Assembly: GCF_018918155.1 (NCBI RefSeq)
Contig: NZ_JAHLPY010000003.1
Coordinates: forward strand, 1-64,000
Direction: 5' to 3'
Source of the DNA: Anaerostipes sp. MSJ-23
GTDB taxonomy: Bacteria; Bacillota; Clostridia; Lachnospirales; Lachnospiraceae
DNA: 64,000 bases
Part shown: positions 9,779 to 18,068 of the stretch, in pieces
How positions within the stretch are numbered: the first letter of the stretch is position 1
How the letters are laid out: each line of letters opens with the position of its first letter
Position numbers and translations under genes: made by a program
The notes under the pieces: model-generated
What the model saw: the letters and a program-made list of their open reading frames with translations, nothing else
What the model was told of the DNA's origin: nothing
The model's database searches: none

Positions 9779-9854
9779 TGAAGTCTATAGTCTGCAGAGT
9801 TTTTTGCAGATATTGTTTTAACCGAAAGAAAATGTATCCATTAAGGAGATAGTA

Positions 9855-10916
9855 ATGAAGAAAAATGTAGTTGTTATTTTTGGAGGAGATTCCTCTGAAC
9901 ATGATATTTCATGTCTTTCTGTACAAACTGTAGTGAAAAACATGGATAAAGAAAAATATAATGTAACCCTTGTCGGAATTACAAAAGATGGAAAATGGCT
10001 GTTGGTTGACAGTGTAAAAGATATAGAAGATGGTAGCTGGAGAGAAGGAGAGGTCAGTGCTTTTATTTCTCCAGATACAACCATGCGTGCCCTTGTATTG
10101 CTTGCAGAGGGTACATATAAACTTCAGAAAGTTGATGTAATCTTCCCAGTTCTTCATGGAATGAACGGAGAAGATGGAACAATTCAAGGATTATTTGAAA
10201 TGTCTAAGATTCCATATGTAGGATGCGGAGTGCTTGCATCTGCAGTGTCAATGGATAAGGTTTATACCAAGATTATTGTAGATCATCTTGGTGTGGATCA
10301 GGCAAAATTTGTTCATGTTAAAGAATCTGATTTTGAAGATGATGATTTGACAGAAGCTATGGATCGTGTGGAGAAAGCACTTCCATATCCAGTGTTTGTA
10401 AAGCCATCTTGTGCGGGATCTTCCAAAGGTGTTTCAAAAGCTGAAAATAGAAAAGAATTGGAAGCAGCTCTTTATGAAGCAATCAAACATGACAGAAATA
10501 TTCTTGTAGAAGAAATGATCGTTGGACGTGAAGTAGAGTGCGCAGTTTTAGGAGATCGTAAGGAAGTAAAAGCAACATGTGTTGGGGAAATTCTTGCAGC
10601 AGCAGATTTCTATGATTTTGATGCAAAATATAATAATGCAGAATCAAGAACTGTGATTGATCCTGATATGCCGGAAGAATCTAAGGAAAAGATTAGAAAA
10701 GATGCAGTTGAAATCTTTAAGGCTGTCGATGGTTTTGGATGTTCACGTGTAGATTTCTTCTTAGAAGAATCAGGAAGAGTTGTGTTTAATGAAATTAATA
10801 CACTTCCTGGATTTACAGCAATTAGTATGTATCCAATGCTTTGGAAAGCATGCGGAGTGGAAACACCACAGCTGATTGATACATTGATTGATCAGGCAAT
10901 GACAAGATACCGTTAA
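9855..10916 (+). CDS. ddl: D-alanine--D-alanine ligase
   Basis: A 353-residue ATP-grasp ligase making the D-Ala-D-Ala dipeptide for peptidoglycan. The N-terminus has FGGDSSEHDIS, the central part PVFVKPSCAGSSKGVSK, and the C-terminal metal site is FNEINTLPGFTAISMYP. The omega-loop reads FYDFDAKY: the final Tyr, which in this family marks D-Ala rather than D-lactate specificity, is kept, predicting a vancomycin-sensitive dipeptide. Translation starts after AAGGAGATAGTA. murI follows after 13 bases, forming a cell-wall precursor pair. Confidence 0.95.
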   Translation: MKKNVVVIFGGDSSEHDISCLSVQTVVKNMDKEKYNVTLVGITKDGKWLLVDSVKDIEDGSWREGEVSAFISPDTTMRALVLLAEGTYKLQKVDVIFPVLHGMNGEDGTIQGLFEMSKIPYVGCGVLASAVSMDKVYTKIIVDHLGVDQAKFVHVKESDFEDDDLTEAMDRVEKALPYPVFVKPSCAGSSKGVSKAENRKELEAALYEAIKHDRNILVEEMIVGREVECAVLGDRKEVKATCVGEILAAADFYDFDAKYNNAESRTVIDPDMPEESKEKIRKDAVEIFKAVDGFGCSRVDFFLEESGRVVFNEINTLPGFTAISMYPMLWKACGVETPQLIDTLIDQAMTRYR

Positions 10917-10929
10917 GGAGGAGCGTTCA

Positions 10930-11733
10930 ATGAATGCACCAGTTGGAGTTTTTGATTCCGGTGTTGGCGGATTGACTGTTGCAAGAGAGATCATGCGTCA
11001 GCTTCCGGAAGAGAGTATGATATATTTTGGAGATACAGCGCGAGTTCCTTACGGTACAAAATCGAAGGAAACTATTTTGCGTTACTCCAGACAGATTGTA
11101 AATTTTCTTTTGAGTAAGGGAGTGAAAGCAATCGTTATTGCATGCAATACGGCCAGTGCGCTGGCATTGGCAGAACTTCAGAAGGATTATATTATACCAA
11201 TCATCGGTATGGTACAGCCTGGGGCTGTTGCTGCTATGCATGCGACAAAAAATAAAAATATTGGAATTATTGGAACAAATGCAACAATTAAAAGTGGTCA
11301 GTATGGAATGTATTTAAGAAAACTGGATCCTTCTGTGACAGTGGTTACAAAGGCGTGCCCTTTGTTTGTACCGTTAGTAGAAGAAGGATTGATTGAGGAT
11401 CGTATCACAGAAGATATGGTTTCAAGATATCTTGGAGAATTTCGTCAGTATGATATCGATTCCCTTATTCTTGGATGTACGCATTATCCATTATTGATTA
11501 ATCCGATTCAGCGTTTTATGGGGGATCAGGTGACATTAGTGAATCCTGCGTTTGAAGTAGCAAAATCATTAAAACAGTTGTTAAAGGAACAGGAAATTTC
11601 AGCTGATCAAGATCATATTGCGAAATATGAGTATTATGTAAGTGATATGGCCGATCAGTTTCTTACATTTGCAGACCGTGTACTCCCATGTAAAGTAGAC
11701 CGTGTGCAGCTGGTCGATATTGAACAGTATTAG
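10930..11733 (+). CDS. murI: Glutamate racemase
   Basis: A 267-residue enzyme converting L- to D-glutamate for peptidoglycan. Both catalytic cysteines are visible, in ACNTASALA and GCTHYPLLI, together with the N-terminal FDSGVGGLTV and the GDTARVPYG substrate motif. It begins after AAGGAGGAGCGTTCA and is in line with ddl and the DUF1934 gene, so the three probably share a transcript. Confidence 0.96.
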   Translation: MNAPVGVFDSGVGGLTVAREIMRQLPEESMIYFGDTARVPYGTKSKETILRYSRQIVNFLLSKGVKAIVIACNTASALALAELQKDYIIPIIGMVQPGAVAAMHATKNKNIGIIGTNATIKSGQYGMYLRKLDPSVTVVTKACPLFVPLVEEGLIEDRITEDMVSRYLGEFRQYDIDSLILGCTHYPLLINPIQRFMGDQVTLVNPAFEVAKSLKQLLKEQEISADQDHIAKYEYYVSDMADQFLTFADRVLPCKVDRVQLVDIEQY

Positions 11734-11744
11734 GGGTAAAAAAT

Positions 11745-12164
11745 ATGACGAAAGATGTATTAATAAATATTTCTGGCCTTCAGATGGATATTAATAAAGA
11801 TGAGCCTGTAGAACTTATGACAACAGGGGCTTATTATCTGAAAAATGGGAAACATTATATTTTATATGATGAGATGGCAGATGATCATGAAATCACAAAA
11901 AATATTTTAAAAATCGGCCCTAAAACAGTAGAAGTTACAAAAAAGGGCGGAAATGGATCACATATGGTATTTGAAAAGGGAAAAGAAAATCTTACATACT
12001 ATGATACTCCTTTTGGAAGTATGCTTTTAGGAGTAAATACCAGTGATATTCAGTGGAAAGAGCAGGAAGATCAGATGAATCTTCAAGTGGATTACGATCT
12101 GAGTATTAATGCAGATCATGTATCAAAATGTAAGATTGATATCAGTATTCGATCCAATGGATAA
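11745..12164 (+). CDS. DUF1934 (YwiB-like) small beta-barrel protein
   Basis: A 139-residue cytoplasmic protein without a signal peptide or membrane segment. The alternating hydrophobic pattern and the ending on a run of beta strands (LQVDYDLSINADHVSKCKIDISI) fit the calycin-like DUF1934 family. The family has no firm function. It starts 11 bases after murI and is followed by a terminator, closing the ddl-murI unit. Confidence 0.7.
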   Translation: MTKDVLINISGLQMDINKDEPVELMTTGAYYLKNGKHYILYDEMADDHEITKNILKIGPKTVEVTKKGGNGSHMVFEKGKENLTYYDTPFGSMLLGVNTSDIQWKEQEDQMNLQVDYDLSINADHVSKCKIDISIRSNG

Positions 12165-12170
12165 AGATAA

Positions 12171-12204
12171 AAAACCAGGCTTTTTTCAAGTCTGGTTTTA
12201 TTTT
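12171..12204 (+). terminator. Intrinsic terminator after the DUF1934 gene
   Basis: An 8-bp stem (AAAACCAG with CTGGTTTT) and a following T-rich tract. It ends 14 bases before the kinase start codon, leaving almost no room for a separate kinase promoter. Confidence 0.75.
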
Positions 12205-12217
12205 GCGGGAGGATATT

Positions 12218-13366
12218 ATGAAAACACATGGGAAACAATGGGGAAATGATTTATTTATTTCAATCGCATTATTGCTTCTTGCAACAATTATTGCTCATAT
12301 TTTTTTCTATCAGTCAGAGCATAGCAGTGGGAATGTACCAATTATTTATGTTCTGGCAACATTTCTGATTTCCAGATATACAAAAGGTTACTGGTGGGGA
12401 GTTGTTTCTTCTTTTCTTAGTGTATTATTAATTAACTGGAGGTTTACTTATCCATATTTCCGGGTCAATTTTTTAATTGATGGATATCCAATGACTTTTA
12501 TTGGGATCCTTGTGATAGCCATTATCACTAATATGACAACGAGTAGTTTAAATGCTGAAAAAGAAGAGGCTGTAAAGAGAGAAAAAGAGTTGGAAAAGCT
12601 GAACGAGTATAACCAACAGATTAATGAATTAACGATTGAAAAAGAAAAGGAAAAAATGAGATCGAATCTTTTGCGTGCGATTTCACATGATTTAAGGACC
12701 CCATTAACTGGCATGATTGGGGCTAGTGCGACTTACTTGGAGGCAAAAGATTATCTAGATGAAAAAGCAAAAGACCAGCTTATCCTTGGGATTCAAGAAG
12801 ATGCTCATTGGTTGTTGAATATGGTTGAGAATCTTTTAAGTGTCACGAGAATTCAAAATGATGGAAGTGGGGAAGAAGCACATGTAAAGAAAACACCGGA
12901 ACCATTAGAGGAAGTAGTGGCAGAGGCTATGCAGAGGTTTCATAAACGATATCCAGAAAGTGTAGTGAATGTTAAAATACCAGATGAATTTGTGATGGTT
13001 CCAATGGATCCTACTTTAATTGAGCAGGTGATTATGAATCTTTTAGAAAATGCCTGGGTTCATTCCGGAGAAAAAGCACCGGTTGATTTTTATATTCGAC
13101 AAGAAGAGAAAAATGTAGTATTTTATGTAAGGGACTATGGAAAGGGCATCGAATCGGAACGGATGGATCATTTGTTTGATGGATGTGCCGGTTCCAAGGA
13201 TCATGAAAGTCGTAAAGGGATGGGAATCGGATTAAGTATTTGCAAAACAATCGTGCTTGCTCATAAAGGTGAGATTCATGCAAAAAATCATGAGGATGGA
13301 GCAGAATTTTCTTTTAGTCTGCCAATAGAAAACGATTTGGAGGAGAAAAAGGTATGTCAGAATTAA
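12218..13366 (+). CDS. KdpD-like sensor histidine kinase
   Basis: A 382-residue membrane kinase. The N-terminal third carries three to four hydrophobic helices in the DUF4118 arrangement of KdpD, followed by a charged coiled linker (about residues 108-148). The phosphoacceptor is His-157 in AISHDLRTPLTGMIG. The ATPase part has an N box (IMNLLENAWVHS), a G1-type box (VRDYGKGIE) and a G2-type box (GMGIGLSICKTIV). It lacks the large N-terminal Usp/KdpD sensor of classical KdpD. The ATG at 12218 overlaps a strong GGGAGGA site. It overlaps the regulator gene by 13 bases. No kdpFABC genes are in the window, so the signal and target are unknown. Confidence 0.87.
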   Translation: MKTHGKQWGNDLFISIALLLLATIIAHIFFYQSEHSSGNVPIIYVLATFLISRYTKGYWWGVVSSFLSVLLINWRFTYPYFRVNFLIDGYPMTFIGILVIAIITNMTTSSLNAEKEEAVKREKELEKLNEYNQQINELTIEKEKEKMRSNLLRAISHDLRTPLTGMIGASATYLEAKDYLDEKAKDQLILGIQEDAHWLLNMVENLLSVTRIQNDGSGEEAHVKKTPEPLEEVVAEAMQRFHKRYPESVVNVKIPDEFVMVPMDPTLIEQVIMNLLENAWVHSGEKAPVDFYIRQEEKNVVFYVRDYGKGIESERMDHLFDGCAGSKDHESRKGMGIGLSICKTIVLAHKGEIHAKNHEDGAEFSFSLPIENDLEEKKVCQN

Positions 13367-14067
13367 AGCTAACAGCTCTGATTATAGAAGATGAAGAAAA
13401 TATCGGAAATTTTATGTCTGCTATTTTAAAAGCAAATGGGTATAAAGTTATTTTATGTGCGACAGGTGAACAGGGAATTCAGTGTGCAGAATCCTATTGT
13501 CCGGACATTATCCTATTGGATCTTGGTCTTCCGGATATTGATGGGATGGAAGTGCTAAAAGAAATACGAAGATGGGCAGTTACACCAATTATTATTATTT
13601 CAGCAAGAAATCTTGAGGCAGAAAAAGTAAGTGCACTGGATGCAGGAGCAGATGATTATATTACAAAACCATTCGGAAATGAAGAACTTTTGGCGAGAAT
13701 TAGGACAGCGTTAAGACATCGCAGGCAGCCATTGCAGGCAGATACCGGAACACCAGTTTATTGTGCAAAAGGATTAAAAATAGATTTTGATAAGCGACGT
13801 GTTTTTATCGGTGAGAAAGAAATTCGACTGACACAGATTGAATATAAACTGGTTTCTCTTTTAGCGGAAAATGCGGGAAGAGTTATTACTTATGAGGCAA
13901 TCATTCGGGATATATGGGGGCCTCATGCAGATACGAATAATCAGATTTTGCGTGTAAATATGGCGAATATCAGAAGAAAAATAGAAAAAAACCCAGCAAC
14001 ACCACAGTATATTTTTACAGAAGTAGGGGTTGGGTATCGGATGCTTGAAAATGAATTTTCAAATTAA
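13354..14067 (+). CDS. OmpR/KdpE-type response regulator
   Basis: A 237-residue two-domain regulator. The receiver has the acidic pair Glu-12/Asp-13 (IIEDEENIG), phosphoacceptor Asp-56 (LLDLGLPD) and the lysine in DYITKPFG. The C-terminal winged helix (about 135-235) shows the OmpR pattern with DKRRVFIGEKEIRLTQIEY and YRMLENE. Translation is coupled to the kinase by overlap. The two ammonium transporter genes lie downstream behind their own promoters; whether this pair controls them is untested. Confidence 0.92.
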   Translation: MSELKLTALIIEDEENIGNFMSAILKANGYKVILCATGEQGIQCAESYCPDIILLDLGLPDIDGMEVLKEIRRWAVTPIIIISARNLEAEKVSALDAGADDYITKPFGNEELLARIRTALRHRRQPLQADTGTPVYCAKGLKIDFDKRRVFIGEKEIRLTQIEYKLVSLLAENAGRVITYEAIIRDIWGPHADTNNQILRVNMANIRRKIEKNPATPQYIFTEVGVGYRMLENEFSN

Positions 14068-14150
14068 ATATATATATTAGTTAATAGTATGCCTGTTAAG
14101 AATGTGCTAAAAAAAGTACATAAGTCGTTAAAAAAATGTAAAAAAAGATA

Positions 14151-14179
14151 TTGACAAAAGGAAATAAAACAAATATAAT
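14151..14179 (+). promoter_or_regulatory. Consensus promoter of amtB-PII
   Basis: Perfect TTGACA and TATAAT hexamers with a 17-base spacer. The predicted start, near 14186, is only about 9 bases before the hairpin at 14195. Confidence 0.88.
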
Positions 14180-14191
14180 CCCCAATATAAC

Positions 14192-14232
14192 AAAGGCGTT
14201 ATAGAAAGAAATTTCTGTAACGTCTTTTTTTT
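14192..14232 (+). terminator. 5'-proximal hairpin and U tract in the amtB-PII leader
   Basis: A stem of about 13 bp (GGCGTTATAGAAA with TTTCTGTAACGTC) closed by a GAAA tetraloop and followed by eight T. It may end transcription from the kinase-regulator operon, but because it lies downstream of the amtB promoter it should also attenuate that transcript. Confidence 0.8.
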
Positions 14233-14301
14233 ATTTCATCGAGAATTTTCCGCGCGGTTTCCCAATGAAGAAAAGAAAAACTGATAAGGGAGGAAATGAC
14301 T

Positions 14302-16044
14302 ATGACGAAAGAAATTTTACAGGCAGTTAATGGACAGATATTCGGAGTCTGGTTTTTAATAGGAGCCGCTTTGGTATTCTGGATGCAGGCAGGTTTTGCA
14401 ATGGTGGAGGCAGGTTTCACAAGAGCAAAAAATGCTGGAAATATTATTATGAAAAACTTAATGGATTTTTGTATTGGTACTTGTGTATTTATCCTGATCG
14501 GTTTTAGTCTTCTTCTAGGAGAAGATATGATCGGTCTCATCGGAAAACCAGGGTTTGATATTTTTACATCCTATGCCAATTTTGACTGGTCCAATTTTGT
14601 ATTTAATCTTGTATTCTGTGCGACAACAGCGACAATCGTGTCAGGAGCAATGGCAGAAAGAACAAAATTTTTATCATATTGTATTTATTCAGCAGTAATT
14701 TCAGCTTTGATTTATCCAATTGAAGCTCACTGGATCTGGGGTGGCGGTTGGCTGTCACAGATGGGATTTCATGATTTTGCAGGATCTTGTGCGATCCATA
14801 TGGTTGGAGGTCTTTCTGCACTAATTGGAGCAAAATTCCTTGGACCACGTATTGGAAAGTTTACAAAAGATAAAGATGGAAACATTATAAGGGTCAATGC
14901 TTTCCCTGGACATAATATTCCATTAGGAGCACTTGGAGTATTTATTCTCTGGCTTGGTTGGTATGGATTCAACGGTGCAGCAGCAACATCCGTAGAACAG
15001 TTAGGATCCATCTTTGTAACAACAACAATTTCACCAGCAATTGCAACGGTTGGATGTATGGTATTTACATGGATCAAATATGGAAAACCAGATGTATCCA
15101 TGTCACTAAATGCATCGCTTGCAGGACTTGTTGCAATTACAGCACCTTGTGATGTGACAGATGCAGCAGGAGCAATTGTGATTGGAGCAGTTTCCGGTCT
15201 TCTTGTATGTTTTGGCGTATGGCTTTTGGATTATAAATTAAGAATTGATGATCCAGTTGGTGCTGTAGCTGTTCATTTTATGAATGGTGTATGGGGAACA
15301 CTTGCAACAGGATTATTCGCAACGACAAGTGCACCAGGAAGTGAATTAAAAGGTCTCTTTTATGGTGGCGGATTTAAATTACTTGGAACTCAGATCATTG
15401 GTATCGTTTCTGTATGTGCATGGACAGCTGTTACAATCAGCATTGCATTTTTACTAATTAAGGCAACCATTGGTCTTCGTGTAACAGAAGAAGAAGAAAT
15501 CGTAGGTCTGGATGGACCAGAACATGGTTTAACTTCTGCTTATGCAGGATTTAGTATGATGGATATTTCTAATACCATGATTATGGAAGAAAATGAAAAT
15601 AGTGACCTTGGACAGGAAGATTATGAAGCAGCTTCCGATGTTCAGAAAAAAGCAGCTGTTCAAGTTCATAAAGCACCAGATCTTGCAACAGGAATGCACA
15701 AGGTTGTTATCATTGCAAGATTGACACGATATGATAAGTTAAAAAGAGCAATGAATGAAGTTGGTATTAGTGGAATGACAGTGACACAGGTTATGGGATG
15801 TGGTATTCAGAAAGGTGCTGGAGAACGTTATCGTGGAGCTGAGATCGATGCAACATTACTTCCAAAGATGAAGGTTGAAGTGATTGTTGGAAATATCCCG
15901 GTTGATACAATTATTGAAGCAGCGAAAAAAGCACTTTACACTGGACATATTGGAGATGGAAAGATTTTCGTTTACAATGTAGATAAGGTTGTTAAGATCC
16001 GTACCGGAGAAGAAGATTTTGCAGCATTGGCAGATGTAGAATAA
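14302..16044 (+). CDS. amtB: Ammonium transporter fused to a C-terminal PII domain
   Basis: A 580-residue protein. Residues 1 to about 400 form an Amt channel of about eleven helices with AMVEAGFTRAKNAGNIIMKN, AHWIWGGGWL and AVHFMNGVWGTLATG, including the channel histidines. After a linker, a complete PII signalling domain runs from about residue 465 to the end (MHKVVIIARLTRYDKLKRAM, then VTQVMGCGIQKG). Its T-loop reads YRGAEIDATLLPK: isoleucine occupies the position of the uridylylated Tyr-51, so control is probably by ATP/ADP and 2-oxoglutarate binding only. The start at 14302 is 8 bases after GGGAGG; the ATG at 14296 is too close. The fusion would tether the regulator to the pore it blocks. 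Confidence 0.93.
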   Translation: MTKEILQAVNGQIFGVWFLIGAALVFWMQAGFAMVEAGFTRAKNAGNIIMKNLMDFCIGTCVFILIGFSLLLGEDMIGLIGKPGFDIFTSYANFDWSNFVFNLVFCATTATIVSGAMAERTKFLSYCIYSAVISALIYPIEAHWIWGGGWLSQMGFHDFAGSCAIHMVGGLSALIGAKFLGPRIGKFTKDKDGNIIRVNAFPGHNIPLGALGVFILWLGWYGFNGAAATSVEQLGSIFVTTTISPAIATVGCMVFTWIKYGKPDVSMSLNASLAGLVAITAPCDVTDAAGAIVIGAVSGLLVCFGVWLLDYKLRIDDPVGAVAVHFMNGVWGTLATGLFATTSAPGSELKGLFYGGGFKLLGTQIIGIVSVCAWTAVTISIAFLLIKATIGLRVTEEEEIVGLDGPEHGLTSAYAGFSMMDISNTMIMEENENSDLGQEDYEAASDVQKKAAVQVHKAPDLATGMHKVVIIARLTRYDKLKRAMNEVGISGMTVTQVMGCGIQKGAGERYRGAEIDATLLPKMKVEVIVGNIPVDTIIEAAKKALYTGHIGDGKIFVYNVDKVVKIRTGEEDFAALADVE

Positions 16045-16109
16045 AGACTTTAAATAATTAAAAAAAAACTGTGTTCTGTTAAAAAAACAAGGAAAATTTT
16101 AAAAAAAAC

Positions 16110-16138
16110 TTGCAAATAAAAAAATCTTTTGTTAATAT
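16110..16138 (+). promoter_or_regulatory. Promoter of the second ammonium transporter
   Basis: TTGCAA and TAATAT with a 17-base spacer. The predicted start near 16145 falls a few bases before a very strong hairpin. Confidence 0.75.
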
Positions 16139-16147
16139 GAACGTGAC

Positions 16148-16196
16148 AAAGGAGTCAAAGCATACAAAAAAACTATGCTTTGACTCCTTTTTTTTT
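16148..16196 (+). terminator. Strong 5'-proximal terminator hairpin before amtB2
   Basis: A 14-bp perfect core stem (GGAGTCAAAGCATA with TATGCTTTGACTCC), extended by AAA/TTT pairs, with a 9-base loop and a run of nine T. It can terminate amtB-PII transcripts, but also lies within the leader made from the promoter just upstream. Confidence 0.88.
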
Positions 16197-16262
16197 CTCT
16201 CGAGAGAATGAAAAGAAGATTTCATTCAGAAAAAATTAAAAATGAAGATGGAGGAAAAAGTT

Positions 16263-17501
16263 ATGAACACAGGAGATACAGGATTTATTTTGCTGTGCGC
16301 AGCATTTGTATTTTTTATGACCCCGGGACTTGCATTTTTCTATGGGGGTATGGTGCGAAGAAAAAATGTTGGAAACACAATGATGCAGTGTGTATTTATC
16401 ATGGGAGTATCCATTGTGATGTGGATTTTATTTGGCTATGCACTGGCATTTGGTGGTAACCATGCAGGAATTATCGGTGGTATGAAATGGTTTGGATTCC
16501 AAGGTGTTGGAATGAAGCCGGGACCTTATGCAGTGACCATTCCAAATCTTGCTTTTGCAGCGTTTCAGATGATGTTTGCAATGATCACACCAGCGTTAAT
16601 TACTGGATCAGTAGCTGGAAGAATGAGATTTAAGGCACTTGTATTATTTGTTATTTTATGGTCTGTGATTGTTTATTATCCTCTGGCTCATATGGTATGG
16701 GGAGAAGGCGGATTTCTTGCCAAAATTGGATCTGTAGACTTTGCAGGTGGAAATGTTGTTCATATTTCCTCTGGAGTTAGTGGTCTTGTTCTTGCCATTT
16801 TACTAGGAAAGAGACGTGGATATGATCAGGGAGTTTATCATGTACATAATACACCATTTGTATTTCTTGGAGCAGCATTGTTATGGTTTGGATGGTATGG
16901 ATTTAATGCAGGAAGTGCTCTTGCAGCAAACGGACTTGCAGCTCATGCGTTTATGACAACTTCTGTCTCAGCAGCCTCAGCACTTGTATCATGGATGTTG
17001 ATTGAAGTGTTTACAGAAGGAAAAACAACCTTAGTTGGAGCTTCTACTGGATTAGTGATTGGTCTTGTTGCTATTACACCTGGCGCAGGATTTGTACCAG
17101 TATGGGCATCTATCATTATTGGACTTTTAGTTAGCCCAATCTGCTATTTTGGTGTAAAATTAATCAAAGGAAAATTAAAGATTGATGATGCATTGGATGC
17201 ATTTGGATGTCATGGAATTGGTGGTATCTGGGGTGGAATTGCAACAGGTATTTTTGGATTAAGTTCTATCAATGGTGTCGCAAAATGGAACGGACTTGCA
17301 TTTGGGGAAACAAGATTGTTTGTGGCACAGATTGTTGGAATTGTAGTATCTATTGTAATTGCAGTTGTTGGTACTTTGATCTGTCAGGCAATTGTCCGCA
17401 TCTTTACTCCATTAAGAGTAGAAGAAAGAGAAGAACAGGTTGGATTGGACCGATCAGAACATGGTGAAAATGCATATCCATCCTTTAACGGTCTGGATTA
17501 A
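16263..17501 (+). CDS. amtB: Ammonium transporter
   Basis: A 412-residue Amt/Mep channel. It shows MTPGLAFFYGGMVRRKNVGN, AHMVWGEGGFLAKIGSVDFAGG, WFGWYGFNAGSALAANGLA and CHGIGGIWGGIATG, which include the two pore histidines and the first-helix signature. About eleven helices are visible. The ATG at 16263 follows ATGGAGGAAAAAG; the reading from 16242 starts before this site. A separate PII gene follows after 24 bases. The paralogue upstream carries its PII as a fusion, so the cell has two differently organised channels. Confidence 0.95.
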   Translation: MNTGDTGFILLCAAFVFFMTPGLAFFYGGMVRRKNVGNTMMQCVFIMGVSIVMWILFGYALAFGGNHAGIIGGMKWFGFQGVGMKPGPYAVTIPNLAFAAFQMMFAMITPALITGSVAGRMRFKALVLFVILWSVIVYYPLAHMVWGEGGFLAKIGSVDFAGGNVVHISSGVSGLVLAILLGKRRGYDQGVYHVHNTPFVFLGAALLWFGWYGFNAGSALAANGLAAHAFMTTSVSAASALVSWMLIEVFTEGKTTLVGASTGLVIGLVAITPGAGFVPVWASIIIGLLVSPICYFGVKLIKGKLKIDDALDAFGCHGIGGIWGGIATGIFGLSSINGVAKWNGLAFGETRLFVAQIVGIVVSIVIAVVGTLICQAIVRIFTPLRVEEREEQVGLDRSEHGENAYPSFNGLD

Positions 17502-17525
17502 GGAAGAAAGGCAGAGGTGAAAGAT

Positions 17526-17876
17526 ATGATTATTAAAATAAATGCCATTGTACGTGAGGAAAAATTTGAAGATGTAAAAGAAGCTTTAAATAAAATTGGA
17601 GTCAATGGAATTACGGTATCTCAGGTCATGGGATGTGGTGCACAAAAAGGATTAACAGAAGTTGTTCGTGGAACAAAAGTTGATCTTATGATGAGACCAA
17701 AAATTAAATTTGAAATTGTGGTATCTTCGGAAGAATGGGAAGAGAAAACAATTCGTGCAATTCAAAAAGCAGCGTTTACTGGAGAAGTTGGAGACGGAAA
17801 GATTTTTAGCTATGAAGTAAGAAATGTTGTTAGAATTCGTACAAAAGAATCTGGTGTCGATGCATTACAGGATTAG
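17526..17876 (+). CDS. glnK: PII nitrogen regulatory protein
   Basis: A 116-residue PII protein (MIIKINAIVREEKFEDVKEA; VSQVMGCGAQKG). It should bind ATP/ADP and 2-oxoglutarate and block the partner channel. The T-loop is VRGTKVDLMMRPK: valine replaces the tyrosine that is uridylylated in enterobacteria, so this modification is not expected. I chose the ATG at 17526, 5 bases after AGAGGTGA; GTG at 17517 lies inside that site. It shares the amtB2 operon, the classical amtB-glnK linkage in reversed order. Confidence 0.95.
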   Translation: MIIKINAIVREEKFEDVKEALNKIGVNGITVSQVMGCGAQKGLTEVVRGTKVDLMMRPKIKFEIVVSSEEWEEKTIRAIQKAAFTGEVGDGKIFSYEVRNVVRIRTKESGVDALQD

Positions 17877-17897
17877 TTTTCAAACACACATATAATA

Positions 17898-17955
17898 GAA
17901 GAAACAGGATCAGTTATGTTGAAAATGGGGCATAGTTGATCTTGTTTCTTTTTTT
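17898..17955 (+). terminator. Intrinsic terminator after glnK
   Basis: A long stem (AAGAAACAGGATCA with TGATCTTGTTTCTT, continued by an imperfect GTTATG/CATAGT extension) and a T run. Confidence 0.85.
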
Positions 17956-18001
17956 GGAATTATAAGTTTCTGTAAAATCATGGGCATGTGGTATTAATTT
18001 G

Positions 18002-18010
18002 TGATATAAT
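18002..18010 (+). promoter_or_regulatory. Extended -10 promoter candidate for the acetyltransferase operon
   Basis: TGATATAAT is an extended -10 element. No good -35 hexamer is present at 17 bases. Confidence 0.45.
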
Positions 18011-18068
18011 ACTTATTATTTTTAAAGGATAGTATGTTTGAAAAAGAGACAAACAGGAAGTGAATTAA

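Noticed and set aside
9779-9854. Terminator between the phosphodiesterase gene and ddl
   Set aside because: Only a weak 6-bp TCTGCA/TGCAGA pairing without a following T run is present.
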